From: Caprimulgus europaeus | Lineage: Eukaryota; Chordata; Aves; Caprimulgiformes; Caprimulgidae | Assembly: GCA_907165065.1 (NCBI GenBank) | Contig: OU015541.1 | Span: forward strand, 4,402,001 to 4,466,000 | Direction of reading: 5' to 3' | DNA length: 64,000 bases | Shown here: positions 23,651 to 35,221 of the stretch, in pieces | Position numbering within the stretch: position 1 is the stretch's first letter | Layout of the letters: each line of letters opens with the position of its first letter | The notes under the pieces: model-generated | Seen by the model: the letters and a program-made list of their open reading frames with translations, nothing else | Told to the model about the DNA's origin: nothing | The model's database searches: none | Made by a program: the position numbers and the translations under genes

Positions 23651-26600
23651 AATGTTCAAATTAGGCAAGCACATATGCAATTTTCTTTTTTTTTAATATC
23701 TAAGGTCATAAATCACACTGTCTCATCTCATCTTGTGCAATAACCTTATAGTGAAAAAAGAAGTTTCAGTCTGAGACTTTCACTTTACTTACCTACATAA
23801 AGAGTAGCAGGGCCCAGTAAGTAGGTAAAACCACACATGAAAACCTGAAGACACTACTGCCAAGATCTAGGCACAAGACCACCTTCTTCTATGGAGCTTA
23901 TTGCCTCCATTCCTGCAAGACATCATTGTTGGAGGATCCCTATTGGAATTAACTCTGCCTCATGAAACTGCAGGAGCAGCAGGAAATCCTGCTTTGATAA
24001 CTGTTGAGCAAAAGAAGGTTCTCCTCCAGGGTCTGTCTGCTTCTTTCATACCTTCTGGTCTCTTGCTTAGCCCAGAGGACTTTGTTCAGCACAAAACAGT
24101 GGGAGAGTAGATGAAGCAGTGCTACCTGTAAATGAAGGAAGGGATGTTGTTATTACAATAACGATCTACAATCAGACTGCCAGATACCTCAGTCCATAAC
24201 TGATCTTCCAAAGATGAGCTGGTCTGGGCTGTGCTCTGAGGGAGCAGCTCAGGGGGATCAAAGGTGCTGTATATACATTTCTATCATCTGACGAGATGAG
24301 GAAGAATTCAGACTCAGAAATGACGCAGCAGAGATGAAATATCAGCGAGATGCTTCACAATTCCAAAACCTAAAAGCTGCATTCCTAATATGAAAAAATG
24401 TGTCTATTTTAGTATGAAATTATCATTAGTTTTAACTACAGTTCACCACAGTGTTTTGGACACTTTTGGAAGACTGAACACTGCCCTACTTGGGGAGATT
24501 CATGGCATCCTTAGGGCCTTTTGAAGCTCAGGTAAGACCTGATATTAGTCTATTTTTAAAATGCCTTTTAGGAAACAAAGGGTGGTGCTGTCACCAATTG
24601 TGAGGAGGATTACAGAGGAAAAAAGTAAAAAGCATATTTTTCAAGTGTATATGACTTAGTCATCCACTTTCTCCTAATTTGCCACAAGAGGTGAAATCCT
24701 GGTTTACTTAGATACTTCTGGATTTTTTTACCAATGGTTAGTTATCTCAGAGTTTTCAGTTATGCAGATCAGACACCTAGGAAAATGAGAAAGTCTTAAT
24801 TTCCTTTTTTGTTCTGAAACAAGAAATATTCTTTATAGTATCTGAGGGAACCTCCAAAGTATGAGAGAGACTTCAGATATAATTTTTCCTTTGAAGAAAG
24901 GCTATTCTTTTATATAAAGGCAAAAAAACCCTGCTCACATTTGAAGAGTGTTCAATCAAAACAAACTTAGCCTTGAGTGTTGTTGGGAGAATAGAAATTT
25001 CTTCTGCTAGAAATCTTTCCTAAAGGTAATGCTACCTTTAAGCATCCTTTTTCAAACATAACAGGGGAAAAAAAGAAAAAAGAAAAAAGACAAAGAAAAA
25101 AGAGTAAGGCCTTTACTTATAGTATAATTAGCAAAGCTTGCAAGAAGAAAGGGAATAAAATTATACACATGTTTTTGCAGGGTAGGAAATGGAAAGAAGA
25201 AAATAATTCTGGTTGAAAAATCCCAGCCCAGTTGTAATTGTACATTAAAGAAACATTGTCATGTACTTGTCCATACAGGAACAACGTGACTGCAGCTGGT
25301 CAGACCCAAAGAAAGACACAGAGCTTAATAACCTGAAATGAGAGTGAAGATGCCTACAGAAGAGCAAAGCTACCTTCAAGCAGTGAGCGACTGATGGCAA
25401 CCTTTGGAAATTCTTTTCAGACTTTCTGCTGTGAACATGTAAATTCAGAGTTACAGATGATTCCTAACACCTAACCCAGGAGCATTGCTACCTTGGTTCA
25501 AAGTGTCAGTGTCTAAATGCAGTCAGTATTACTTGGGGTTATTGCCTCATTCACATTTGTCTCAATCCAGAGCAAAGTTCTTTTGGTTGGCAGAGACCAC
25601 ATCCAAAATATACATCGTAAAACCTTCCTTTAAACCAATCTTACAGCATGGTATCTTCAAGATTCTCTTCTGCATCTGGGTTATGCTGCACTCAGCAACA
25701 AGAGGGAACTTTTGGAATCTCTCCAAATCATGCCCTTGCCTAGCCACACAGTAAAGCTGTATTTTAGCACGAGCATCGTGGTATTGCCTGTGCCATCCTT
25801 TTTACACTTGCCTGATCTTCCTGCTCTTAGTGCTGATGGATCTTCCACACTACAGGTCATGGGAAGGAAAGCTGGCAGGCTGGTTAGACTGGGTCCATAC
25901 TTGTAAGGCTTTGCACCCCATTTAAGATAATCTCTGAGGACAGTTTATGCCTTTCTGTCATGTCTGACCACAGAAAAGACAGAATATTTGTCCTATTAAT
26001 TAATGACCAAATCCAGAATAAAATCTCAAACTTCCTCTGCAGAAGCAGTATAAGGCTGTTCAAGGCAGCCAGGTACTCATACTCCTGAATTTCACATTTA
26101 CTTATTCTGACTGCATTCACACAAATGATGACAAAATGCACAAAGTGTGCAAGTGGCCTTATGCCTGCGACTCTCCAGATTTGCCTATGTGGCTGCAATA
26201 ACTGTGCATACAACTGAAACACAGCTCTGCTCTGCAAACTGCTAGCTTTACACATTGCTTTCCAAACCCATTCTTAACTGAGATTCTTAATTTTACACTG
26301 AGAGCACCCACTACATTTGTTCACTTTAATTAAACAACCTAACTAAATGTATATTGCAAATATAATAATCTGACTGTTCTTTCCTGAAATGGTTGTTCTG
26401 TGTACCAAAGAATTTTTAATTTAAAAACAAACAATCTAGTTGTGTTTGGCCACATGTAGCCCACATGAACTTAAAAAATGAACACATAATGACTGATTAG
26501 CACTTGTATTTCCAAAGTTTTTGTGATCTTTCATTTTTCTGCTCCCATGCTTCTGAGTTTGAACTGCTTCCCTACAAGCCTGCGCATAGCAAAGTATGAG

Positions 26601-26898
26601 TAAACATTTTCAGAATACATTTCTCACTCTGAGGATCCATGCTTGATTTTGATATAAAATGTTATTAACTTTAGCTCCTAGTACAAAAGGTCTTGATCAA
26701 TAATTGTTTCTACCTGTCTATCTTATTTCTGTGTATCTTCTAAGACACTTCTGGGCTGCTGCCAATACATTTTGGCTTGTAAGCACGTAACAGTGTATCA
26801 TACACCTCAAACCTGTGTGGGTTTATCTTATCTTTTCATTAGGGAGCAGATGGGGTTTTTTTATCTACATAGATTAGATTAGTCTAAGGTCACCCTGA

Positions 26899-27190
26899 GA
26901 AAAAAGAAAAGAAAAGAAAAGAAAAGAAAAGAAAAGAAAAGAAAAGAAAAGAAAAGGAAAAGAAAAGAAAAGAAAAGAAAAGAAAAGAAAAGAAAAGAAA
27001 AGAAAAGAAAAGAAAAGAAAAGAAAAGAAAAGAAAAGAAAAGAAAAGAAAAGAAAAGAAAAGAAAAGAAAAGAAAAGAAAAGAAAAGAAAAGAAAAGAAA
27101 AGAGAAAAGAAAAGAAAAGAAAAGAAAAGAAAAGAAAAGAAAAGAAAAGAAAAGAAAAGAAAAGAAAAGAAAAGAAAAGAAAGAAAAGAA
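26899..27190. repeat. (GAAAA)n microsatellite, about 58 copies
   Basis: This is a 292-nt pentanucleotide array in the same orientation as the one at 9.6 kb. It is interrupted near 26956 (extra G), near 27101 (AGAG) and near 27180 (one A short). Minus-strand F/L/S-rich frames through it are artefacts. No transposon body is recognisable next to it. Confidence 0.97.
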
Positions 27191-28789
27191 CCCCATATAT
27201 TCTAACATGTCATCCTATCATCAGAACTAGCCACCTCTTCAAATCATTTTTACTGATTTTTAAAGTCTAGGAATACAGGAAACAAAACTAGAGAGCCTTA
27301 AAAGGAGATCCTCTGAACACCTGCCCATATGCTATCTCTTGACAGCTCTTCAAAAAGACATTGTCACCATTTGGCCATAATATTCAAAAGGTCAACTAAT
27401 ATGACCAGAAGATCCTAAATATCTCATTCAGTGTTTAATTCTTGAAGAAGCAAAATCACTGCATGTTTTTTCCTTTTATATATATATTTTCATTACCCAT
27501 GGTGGATTATTTTAGTGACAATGCACCACAGGGTGCATATTTATTGATAGTTATGATAAGAAAAATCTAACTTTCTGCAACATTATTGTGAATATATTTT
27601 AAAACAACTCTCCTTTGGTGGTGGAGAAAGAATTTTGAGCAAGCTGTCCACAGGCAAAGAAAGCAGGAGCCACTCTGTGACCTGCATACCTTTAAACTTT
27701 CAGCTTGGAAGGACTAAGCAGGAACTCCAAAACAGAATGAATCACACACAACAGATCAAACATTTTTAAACTCATAAAATCTATTTCCTGGTACAGGATA
27801 CTTTTGCTATAACTACATTTTAGCTAATTTCGGGGTGAATTATATTCTCCTAGTGATCTGCATTCAGAACATTAGTAAAACATTAAAAATTCTTCAGGGT
27901 AAAATAAAAATCAAAGGAGTTTTTTGAATGTTTGGAAAATAGTGCAGAAAAAGAGGAGGTGGTGAAGAAGAAAAGGCAGCATGCCTGGAGGTAGAAAGAG
28001 AGGTAACTCTATTCTGGCTGATAAGAGAACACTCAATTTCAGCGTCCATTCTACTCATTTAATGTTCAAGGCAACTTTCTGAGACAAAACATAACATGAG
28101 TCTTTGAACTCTTTATTGTTGAGAGTTAGTCTCTCCCTCACCAGAAAGGGCAAAGAGCTTCCTCATAAAAATGTTTCTACCAAGACACAAATATCATCAG
28201 TTGGCTAATTGGGTGGGAGAGGTTAGGGGAGCGGGGCTCACACAGAAATCCTGCTGCACAGCAAGAACTGGCATTTCTTGTGTGTGGTGCCTTAACCACA
28301 GATTAGACCACGTGTGTTGAAAGAGATGAAGTCCACTTCTGTAGTGGGAATCTTTCAAGTCCTGTATGAATCTTCAACCTGTAACCTCTAATTCAAGCTT
28401 CAATGGATTTAACTGGAACACAGCCCTAAAAAAATCATCTAGCATTGACATGTTTTTAAGACCATATATTTACAACCATTATGCTTAACACATATTTAAA
28501 AGTTCTGTGTAGTATATGGTTTATATTAGATTCTCTCTTTCTCGTGATCTACATCATTTCACAAGATCTGTGCTAAAGATGGAATTTTGGAGGCAGAGCA
28601 AGTGGGAGGCTGTGAATAGTTTATTCAAAAAAAAGTTAATTAGAGCTGAAATTATTCAGCATTTTGAGTCGAATTTGGCAAATGACTTGGGCTGATTAAA
28701 AAAAAAAAAAAGTGGGACTTGGGTGACCATTCACAAAATATCAAGGCAGAGAAATCTGCATACCTGCCACGTCCTGGTAATGATGTCAT

Positions 28790-28910
28790 TGATCTCAACA
28801 CAGGGACAGGTGGGTTCAAGTCTTCCTTCTGCTTGGTTCAGAGCAGGATTTTGGGAAGTGCAGTCTCCCATGTTCCAGGTGAATGCCTAACCACTGGTCT
28901 GTGAGTGACA
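28790..28910 (-). mobile_element. Possible ancient tRNA-derived SINE fragment
   Basis: Read on minus from about 28905, the sequence CAGACCAGTGGTTAGGCATT resembles a tRNA D-arm with a Pol III A box, followed by CACCTGGAACATGGGAGAC, which resembles an anticodon-arm region. The expected B box is degraded. A second GGGTTCAAGTC string, B-box-like, lies on plus at about 28812-28822. I recall similar 'aaccactgg' pieces as old dispersed repeats in amniotes, but I cannot name the family. It cannot fold as a functional tRNA. Confidence 0.35.
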
Positions 28911-31009
28911 TCAGCAGCAACAAAGATTCATATCTCTTATGAAAATAATAAAAAAAAAGGTGATATTTTGACTTGAAATATTCAACTGGTCTGAAACAAA
29001 TTAAATATTCCAATTTTTTGATTGGGTTGTTTATTTTCAAGTAAGGCAATTTCACTCCCTCCTTTCCCTTAAAATTATACCTTAGAAGGGATTTACCTTT
29101 CTTTCCAGGGTGAGCCTCCTCATTTCAACAACTGGACTTCTCATTTATGGTCTTAAGGGGGATTCATCGCACCTAACTTCAGGTGTCCATAACGGACAAA
29201 ATATCTTTGCATTTAATCCTCCTGAGATCACTTTAATAGAGTAATTCATCTAAGCTTTTCCATGTATCTGCTGTCCAAAAAGATGAATCACATGTAGGTG
29301 TCCTACTTTCCCCAGCAGACTATCAAGGGTGATGAGCAGGGGGTGCATTTACATGGTAGTTATCTGTATTTGGTGATGTGAATCCCATCCTTGACGGGAT
29401 TGTTTTTTCCCCACCTAAGACTGGTATTAAGAGCAAACATGAAACTCTATCATAATCTTGTAGCTTTGCTCTGATACCAAGATATGGTAGAAAACAGACA
29501 AGTTGGTAACTAGTTATTCTAGCCCTCCTTTTGATTTCATAAATGCAAATTAAAAATACTTATCTGCTGTATAAAGACTTGGCATGTTTAAATAACTATT
29601 ATCCTTTAAATATATTCCAGTGATGTAGAAATCATTATTCTAACAGATAGAATAGGCATTAAATCCACAGGGGAGTCATTAAAAGATGGCTATTTCTCTC
29701 TGTTCGACCGAAGCAGCAGTTGTAATATATTTATTCAGGATTTAGCAAATGGAATTCAATTAGAAGAGAAATGGTGTTAAATTGAGTAATTCCTATTGTA
29801 TTTGCCTGACAGACAGGAGTGGCATGACCTGAGAAGTTAAAAGGAACCGTATTCAGCCAGGATCTCTGTGTTCTCTAGCACTTGTTGACAGAATGTCACT
29901 AAACAGGTATATATCCTGCTTAACTTCTTAATCACCTGCTTAACACCTGCAGTAAAAAATAAGGACTAAACAACATTTATTGACATTATGTGATAAAGTC
30001 ACACCTTAATAGGAATAATCTCCTTTATTCATAGTGGCTGAAATAGAGCTTAAAATTCATTGTATTACAGTTGTGTTTGAATCAAGTGTTCTGATATAAT
30101 TCTGTTCTGTGCAACAAGGAAGAATTAAACATTATACTAGATCTTGTTTCTCTGGAACAGTTTGTATTCAGGGACAATGTGATTTTAAGGTATGCAGCAA
30201 AATATTGTCTTTTTAATGTAATATGAAGGCATGTGTATTTAAAACCTTCTATACAAGTGTGTGTATCTACATACATAAAATGCAGAAAGCTACAAAGACA
30301 TATGCAACACATATGAAGGTCAAACATTGAATACACTGTATATAAAGCAAGATGTTATATATATGATGTGATATAGGTAAGAGTCATAAAACAAGGCAGG
30401 TATGTGACTTTCCTATTTTTGTAAAACCTCCTCAATATGAACAGATGGGGCTGGGGTGGCATTTCCTGTGGTTATCCATGGGGAATGCAGCCTGATGCCG
30501 TTGAACACCAGACGCTGCTACTCATCAATAAAGTTGCATCCGTTAATGCATTTTCTTGGCTGTCCCTCATGTTGTGCATCTTTCACACATACCCCCCAAA
30601 AAAATCAGTCTGGGAATGACAGCTGGCACATGTTGAACGTAGAGGAAAACAAAGAAAAATTACATGAGAATCATCTAGTAAATTTATGAGCCTTGTTAAG
30701 GAAATAGCCATGCTAACAATCCACTCAGATCCTTTAGCCACTGCCTCAGATCTTCCACAGGAAAATACTGCATTAAAGCAGTAATCATAGTAAAGGACAT
30801 TGCACAATGTGGATATAATTTTATTATTTTTTTTAATAGTAGCAAGTGAAACAGTCCTCCTGTTTTGGTTCTGAAACACAGAATGTGACCTCAGATGAGG
30901 GAAACAATTATATTCTGCTTTTCTATTAATTCTATGGTTCAGATCTTTCTAGCCTTAAGCACCTATATGATTTCACTCACATTAGCATTCCCACTAGTTG
31001 CCAAATCTC

Positions 31010-31095
31010 TAATTCAACAAAATGCTTAAACTTGAGCATGTGCTTTACTGTTGGTGGCTGAAAGGGACTGGGATGTGAGTTGGACTTAAAGGAAG
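31010..31095. repeat. Possible decayed ancient amniote interspersed repeat
   Basis: The text AATTCAACAAAATGCTTAAA followed by CTTGAGCATGTGCTTTACTG resembles the 'aattcagcaaaacacttaagcatgtgcttaac' type of very old dispersed repeat in reptile and bird genomes. The match is by recall only and is short, so the family is left unnamed. Confidence 0.3.
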
Positions 31096-33317
31096 TGAAA
31101 CGTCAGCAGCATCCTCACCCTCACCCTGTCATGATCCTGACAGAAGTGTTTCGTTGTAATTAGCATGCAAGTGGCGAATTTTCACAGGAACAGAAGTTGC
31201 TCAATCAGGTCAATAGAATTCACAGTTGAATAAAGCTAGATTTTGTTTGTTCTTTTTAAAATGTAGATGTGATTGGTGATACTAAAAGGCATTTCTGAGA
31301 GCAATTTGGTGAGCAATTTTTAGGGGACCAAATCCAAAGCTCCCATTTCAGAAAATGGGTCTGTTGTTTGTCTAATTTAATATATTTACAATGACCCTGT
31401 ACCAAAAGTTGCTTTTGATGAGTATGCACTAAATATCTGTTATTAAATATGGAAGTATAACATTAATAAGAAGCATTTTACAAATTTAACCTAAATTTTC
31501 TGAAAATACTTCCCTGTGATTTTAAGATATAAAGAAGTATAGTATTTAGGAGGAAGTATTGTGCCTTTAGCTGCTCTCTAAAATATTCAGATGTTCAGAA
31601 AAGGAAGCAAACATATGATAAAAATCCCGCTGGACACCACAGTCCCCTTTGGAGCACTGGAAAGCAGATGGTGTCTTTACAAAACAAGACAAGATCAGTC
31701 TTCCCAAAAACAGATGCTATCCATTTTCCAGGAAAGATCACTGGCAACTAATAAGTTCACACAATAAACTTCTGCTGACTCAAGAAACATATTAGAGTTT
31801 AGAATGAAGAAAATTATCTGGAATATTTCAAGGGAGAAATAACCTGAGGTTCAATAAAATTATTTTTTTCATAAGTATTCTCATCTTCACATCAGCCCAG
31901 ACCTATTTCCAAAACAGAAGATGAAACAATAAAAGTTCTAGGAGGTGAAAACATCATCTAGAAATTTAGGAAAATAAAAAAATACTGTTCTAAAATCCTT
32001 AAATTAAGGACAAATTTGTAAGTATAAAAGACAAAAATTGCAAAGCATTAAGAGATGGAATTTTAGATTCATAAATCAGACATTAGTTACTCCTACGTCC
32101 ATAGGTTTAAGAGCACAGAGCAGCTTAACCAGGATAGCTGCTGGACACTAGGCATGACAATCAATCACTCTGTTTGTAAAATGTCATGTATAACTCCACA
32201 AAGAAAGCAACAGAACTGCTACTATATTGTAATTACAAATTCAGCATGGCATCTCTTTTTTTTCAAATATATACTGAAAAATTAAAACCACACTTTTTTT
32301 TTTAACCACTTTTTTTTTTTTTTAGCAATATGTCAGTCTTTAGACTTCATCAAAGCCAGAAAATGCTCATGAAGTCAAATTCTATAACTGGATTTTATAA
32401 AGGGGAAAAAAGTACAAGAGAGTATATAATGTAAATTTTTAAGAGATTAAAGACGTTTCTACTTATATATTCAGGAGAGAAACCATAATGTGAAAGTCAT
32501 CTGATCACAGCAGGAATGAATTTTCATTTGTTGTATCCATATGCAGCACCAGATAATTGGCCAGTTGTGTTATTGCAGGGCATGAATATTCCTTAAAAAT
32601 GTGAGATATGGATGTAATACAGAAAAATCTCCTGAGTAAAACACCCCACTGACATACACTGCAGTTCCATTAATTCTGATACAGTAATTACAGTATATAT
32701 AATTTTAAAAGCATCTGAATTCTTACATCTAAACACCTAAATGTATTGATCTGTCACAAGTGGGGTTGTCCTTCTCTTTATATCTGTCATTGAGATGTAA
32801 CCAACCTTTGCAAACAGGATACCAAGTGTTAAAATGTGATGCAACGCTGTAAGGAAGCATTTAGGGGCAGTCAGTATAGGTAGCACTATATACTGTTGAA
32901 CATTTAAAACAAGATTTGCTGAGACAAATATACTTGTGCCGTTAGAGAGAGAACACCCAATTGTTGTTAAGGATGGTGTGGATTTTTTATGCCTAAAAGC
33001 CCCATTTTGAGTCCTGATGTGAATCCTTCCACTTGTAGCTAGGCAGTGTCTGAATCCATGCTGCCTTTGCCTGCTCCAGGGAGCTTCAGAGCTAAAACCC
33101 ATAAACCTCCTTCCTCTCTTTGAGTAAAGGGGCTCTTCTTCTGCCTTAGGTCCAACTTTTCTGTTAGTCAGGCTGCCGTGTGCTGCTATTCATGGAATGA
33201 CCCTCAAATCCAGGTACCTTTTTTTTTAGTTTTTTAGATCTCTACAAATAGGTCTCTCTCATAAGCATAGAAGGAAAAGAATGGCCTATGACAAAAAGCT
33301 GATTCCCAGTTCTTTTA

Positions 33318-33435
33318 ATGTGACCTTGAGGAATTTCTATCTGCCATGTAAGGATAATAAAAACAATGTAATGTTTACAGAGTGTTATAAAAGAGAAATT
33401 CTTAATGTGTGTAAAGTGTTCTGATTGTCCAGGAA
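33318..33435 (+). mobile_element. MIR / CORE-SINE remnant
   Basis: Colinear blocks match the 3' half of the MIR family in the correct order: TGTGACCTTGAGGAA, then CTGCCATGTAAGGATAATAA, then TTTACAGAGTGTTAT, then TTAATGTGTGTAAAGTGTTC. MIR-type SINEs predate the split of mammals and reptiles, so a remnant in a bird is expected but uncommon. It is truncated and diverged, with no visible Pol III promoter portion. Confidence 0.55.
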
Positions 33436-35020
33436 CAGATACATAAGGATGAATATTTAAGATAGGTATTTTTCAGCCCGAGCCATAGGCAATTCATACA
33501 AATGCAAACCAACAAAGGAAAAAAAAGGTAGAAGAAAAAAGAATGGACTTTTTCACAGAAGCTTCCTGACTGCCACATTCCAGTCCTGCAAAAGTAATTT
33601 AAACTGAAAATCATTTCCATTCTGAACCTTTCACAGGGCTCGTTTTAGTTTCTTTCATAACAATGCTGCATTTGGCTCATCTGCCCCTCCCTTCTTTCTT
33701 TTAAATCACAGTCAAACTTAGATAATAAAAGTCCAAAATAGAGAGATAAAGACTTTCTGCTACGTTTTTCTTATTCAGGTTAGAAGATAATTCTGTTTAC
33801 TTGGTTCAGGTAATATTCCAGTTGTATTGCAAGCTGCCACAGAGGAATGAAAAATTGATTTTTTTCTTGTAAAGTATAGCGTACAAGAACACCTATAATC
33901 TTTATACATTTACAGTGATTTTAAAAAAGGCCACATAGTACATAAGCATGTTAAAATAATAAAATATTCTACAGGCCATACTGTCTTTAGGCTCCTTTAA
34001 GCTAAGGCTGTAATATCTGCAGATGCAAAACCAAAATGCAAACTTGCCCGTGGGGACTGGGTGCTGCTCTGCCCACCTGCACCCACTGCCACTGCGTACA
34101 CGGGTGTGCTGGATGCAGACTTCCCAGCTGTGTTCTTGGGTACTCTGCAAACTGTAGCACAAATTCTCTAGGAGGTTCATTCTATACAGAAACACACAGA
34201 TGTACACCTAGAAAGTGTAACTGCTCACGTTTATTGTTGCTGTTGTCTGTTAGTGCTTTTCTCACAAGCAGAGGAACAAGCAGGCAGACACCAGGTTAGC
34301 TATTTCTCCCGACCCACTGCCACACATTGAATCAGCTCAAACCCTTGGATGGGAAATGAATTTTTCCTTTCCCAGAGAGTAAGTGATTGTCAGATCTGTT
34401 AATTTAGTGTTTTTCACCCATTAGAGCTGAATTTTCCTGTTTTAATAGTTACTCTGTGTTCATCAGAATGTGGTTTCAGAAATTCAGAGCCTGGGAAAGA
34501 AGTGCTAGATCTTTCCTTTCACCTCATTCCTTCCTCATCAACTGGGTTGCTAATTCAGCTTACCAAAACTTGAGTCATGAAAATCATTGGCTCTTTGCAA
34601 ACACAAAGTTTGAGTTAACTTTTTATTCCAATGTCACCAAGGTAGTATTTATGAACTTAATTAAGGTGTAGAGAACAACAGACTCTTATTTTTCTTCCTA
34701 GCAAGCAGGTTAAAGAATGTTAAAAATTATGTTATAACAATTGGAAAATATGTCATCGTAAAATATGGCAACGAGATGGTTATGGTTGTTTTGTGTATTA
34801 TAAAACTGAATGCATTTAAATTATATTTACCACGTAGGCCTGCCACTTTACTGCATGGTGTGGTACAGCCTGAACAACAACATGGTTCATGGGTTGACTT
34901 CGCATCCTTTCGTAGCACCGATACAGCTACAGCCTTCATCTTGCTGGGCAGAGCAAAATGCCACAGCCCGGTGCAAAGGGAGATGGGCAGGTACCTGGCA
35001 GCAGACCATCAAACAGCTTA

Positions 35021-35221
35021 GGGCTTGTCTTCATGGGCAAATTAACCACTGTAACCACAGCAGTGTAATTACGACGCTGGAATTAGAGCTGTATAACTCT
35101 CCGTGTGAAGAATCCTATTCTGCAATCAGACTGCCTTTTCTTTGTTTGGCTTATGCTGCTCTGAAAGGTATAATTATACCAATATAGTTACATTGATGAA
35201 TTTCTCCGTGTAGACAAGTCC
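35021..35221. mobile_element. 201-bp MITE, PIF/Harbinger-like (TIRs and TTA duplication)
   Basis: The element begins GGGCTTGTCTTCATGGG and ends CTCCGTGTAGACAAGTCC. The end read in reverse complement is GGACTTGTCTACACGGAG, which matches 13 of the first 17 bases of the start. It is flanked on both sides by TTA (35018-35020 and 35222-35224), the 3-bp target duplication typical of PIF/Harbinger transposons. The interior is non-coding and too short for a transposase, so it is a non-autonomous element. TIR divergence indicates an old copy. An open frame crossing it (34810-35187 plus) is chance. Confidence 0.7.

Larger units (their letters stand above)
9796..26898. other. Intergenic, AT-rich, no gene seen
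   Basis: No coding region, RNA gene or intact transposon can be supported. Content that stands out is listed separately: a POU-type motif cluster, an AT-rich tract at 17.65 kb and tandem duplications at 18.4 and 23.6 kb. Around 22187-22240 the text GGGGCCTGTCCAATGCTCATTG resembles a decayed interspersed repeat common in reptiles and birds, low confidence. Confidence 0.7.

Noticed and set aside
28863..28905. Functional tRNA gene on minus
   Set aside because: The A box is only approximate, the B box is degraded and no acceptor-stem pairing is visible.
34810..35187. 125-codon plus-strand frame
   Set aside because: It runs into the non-coding MITE and has no recognisable domain.
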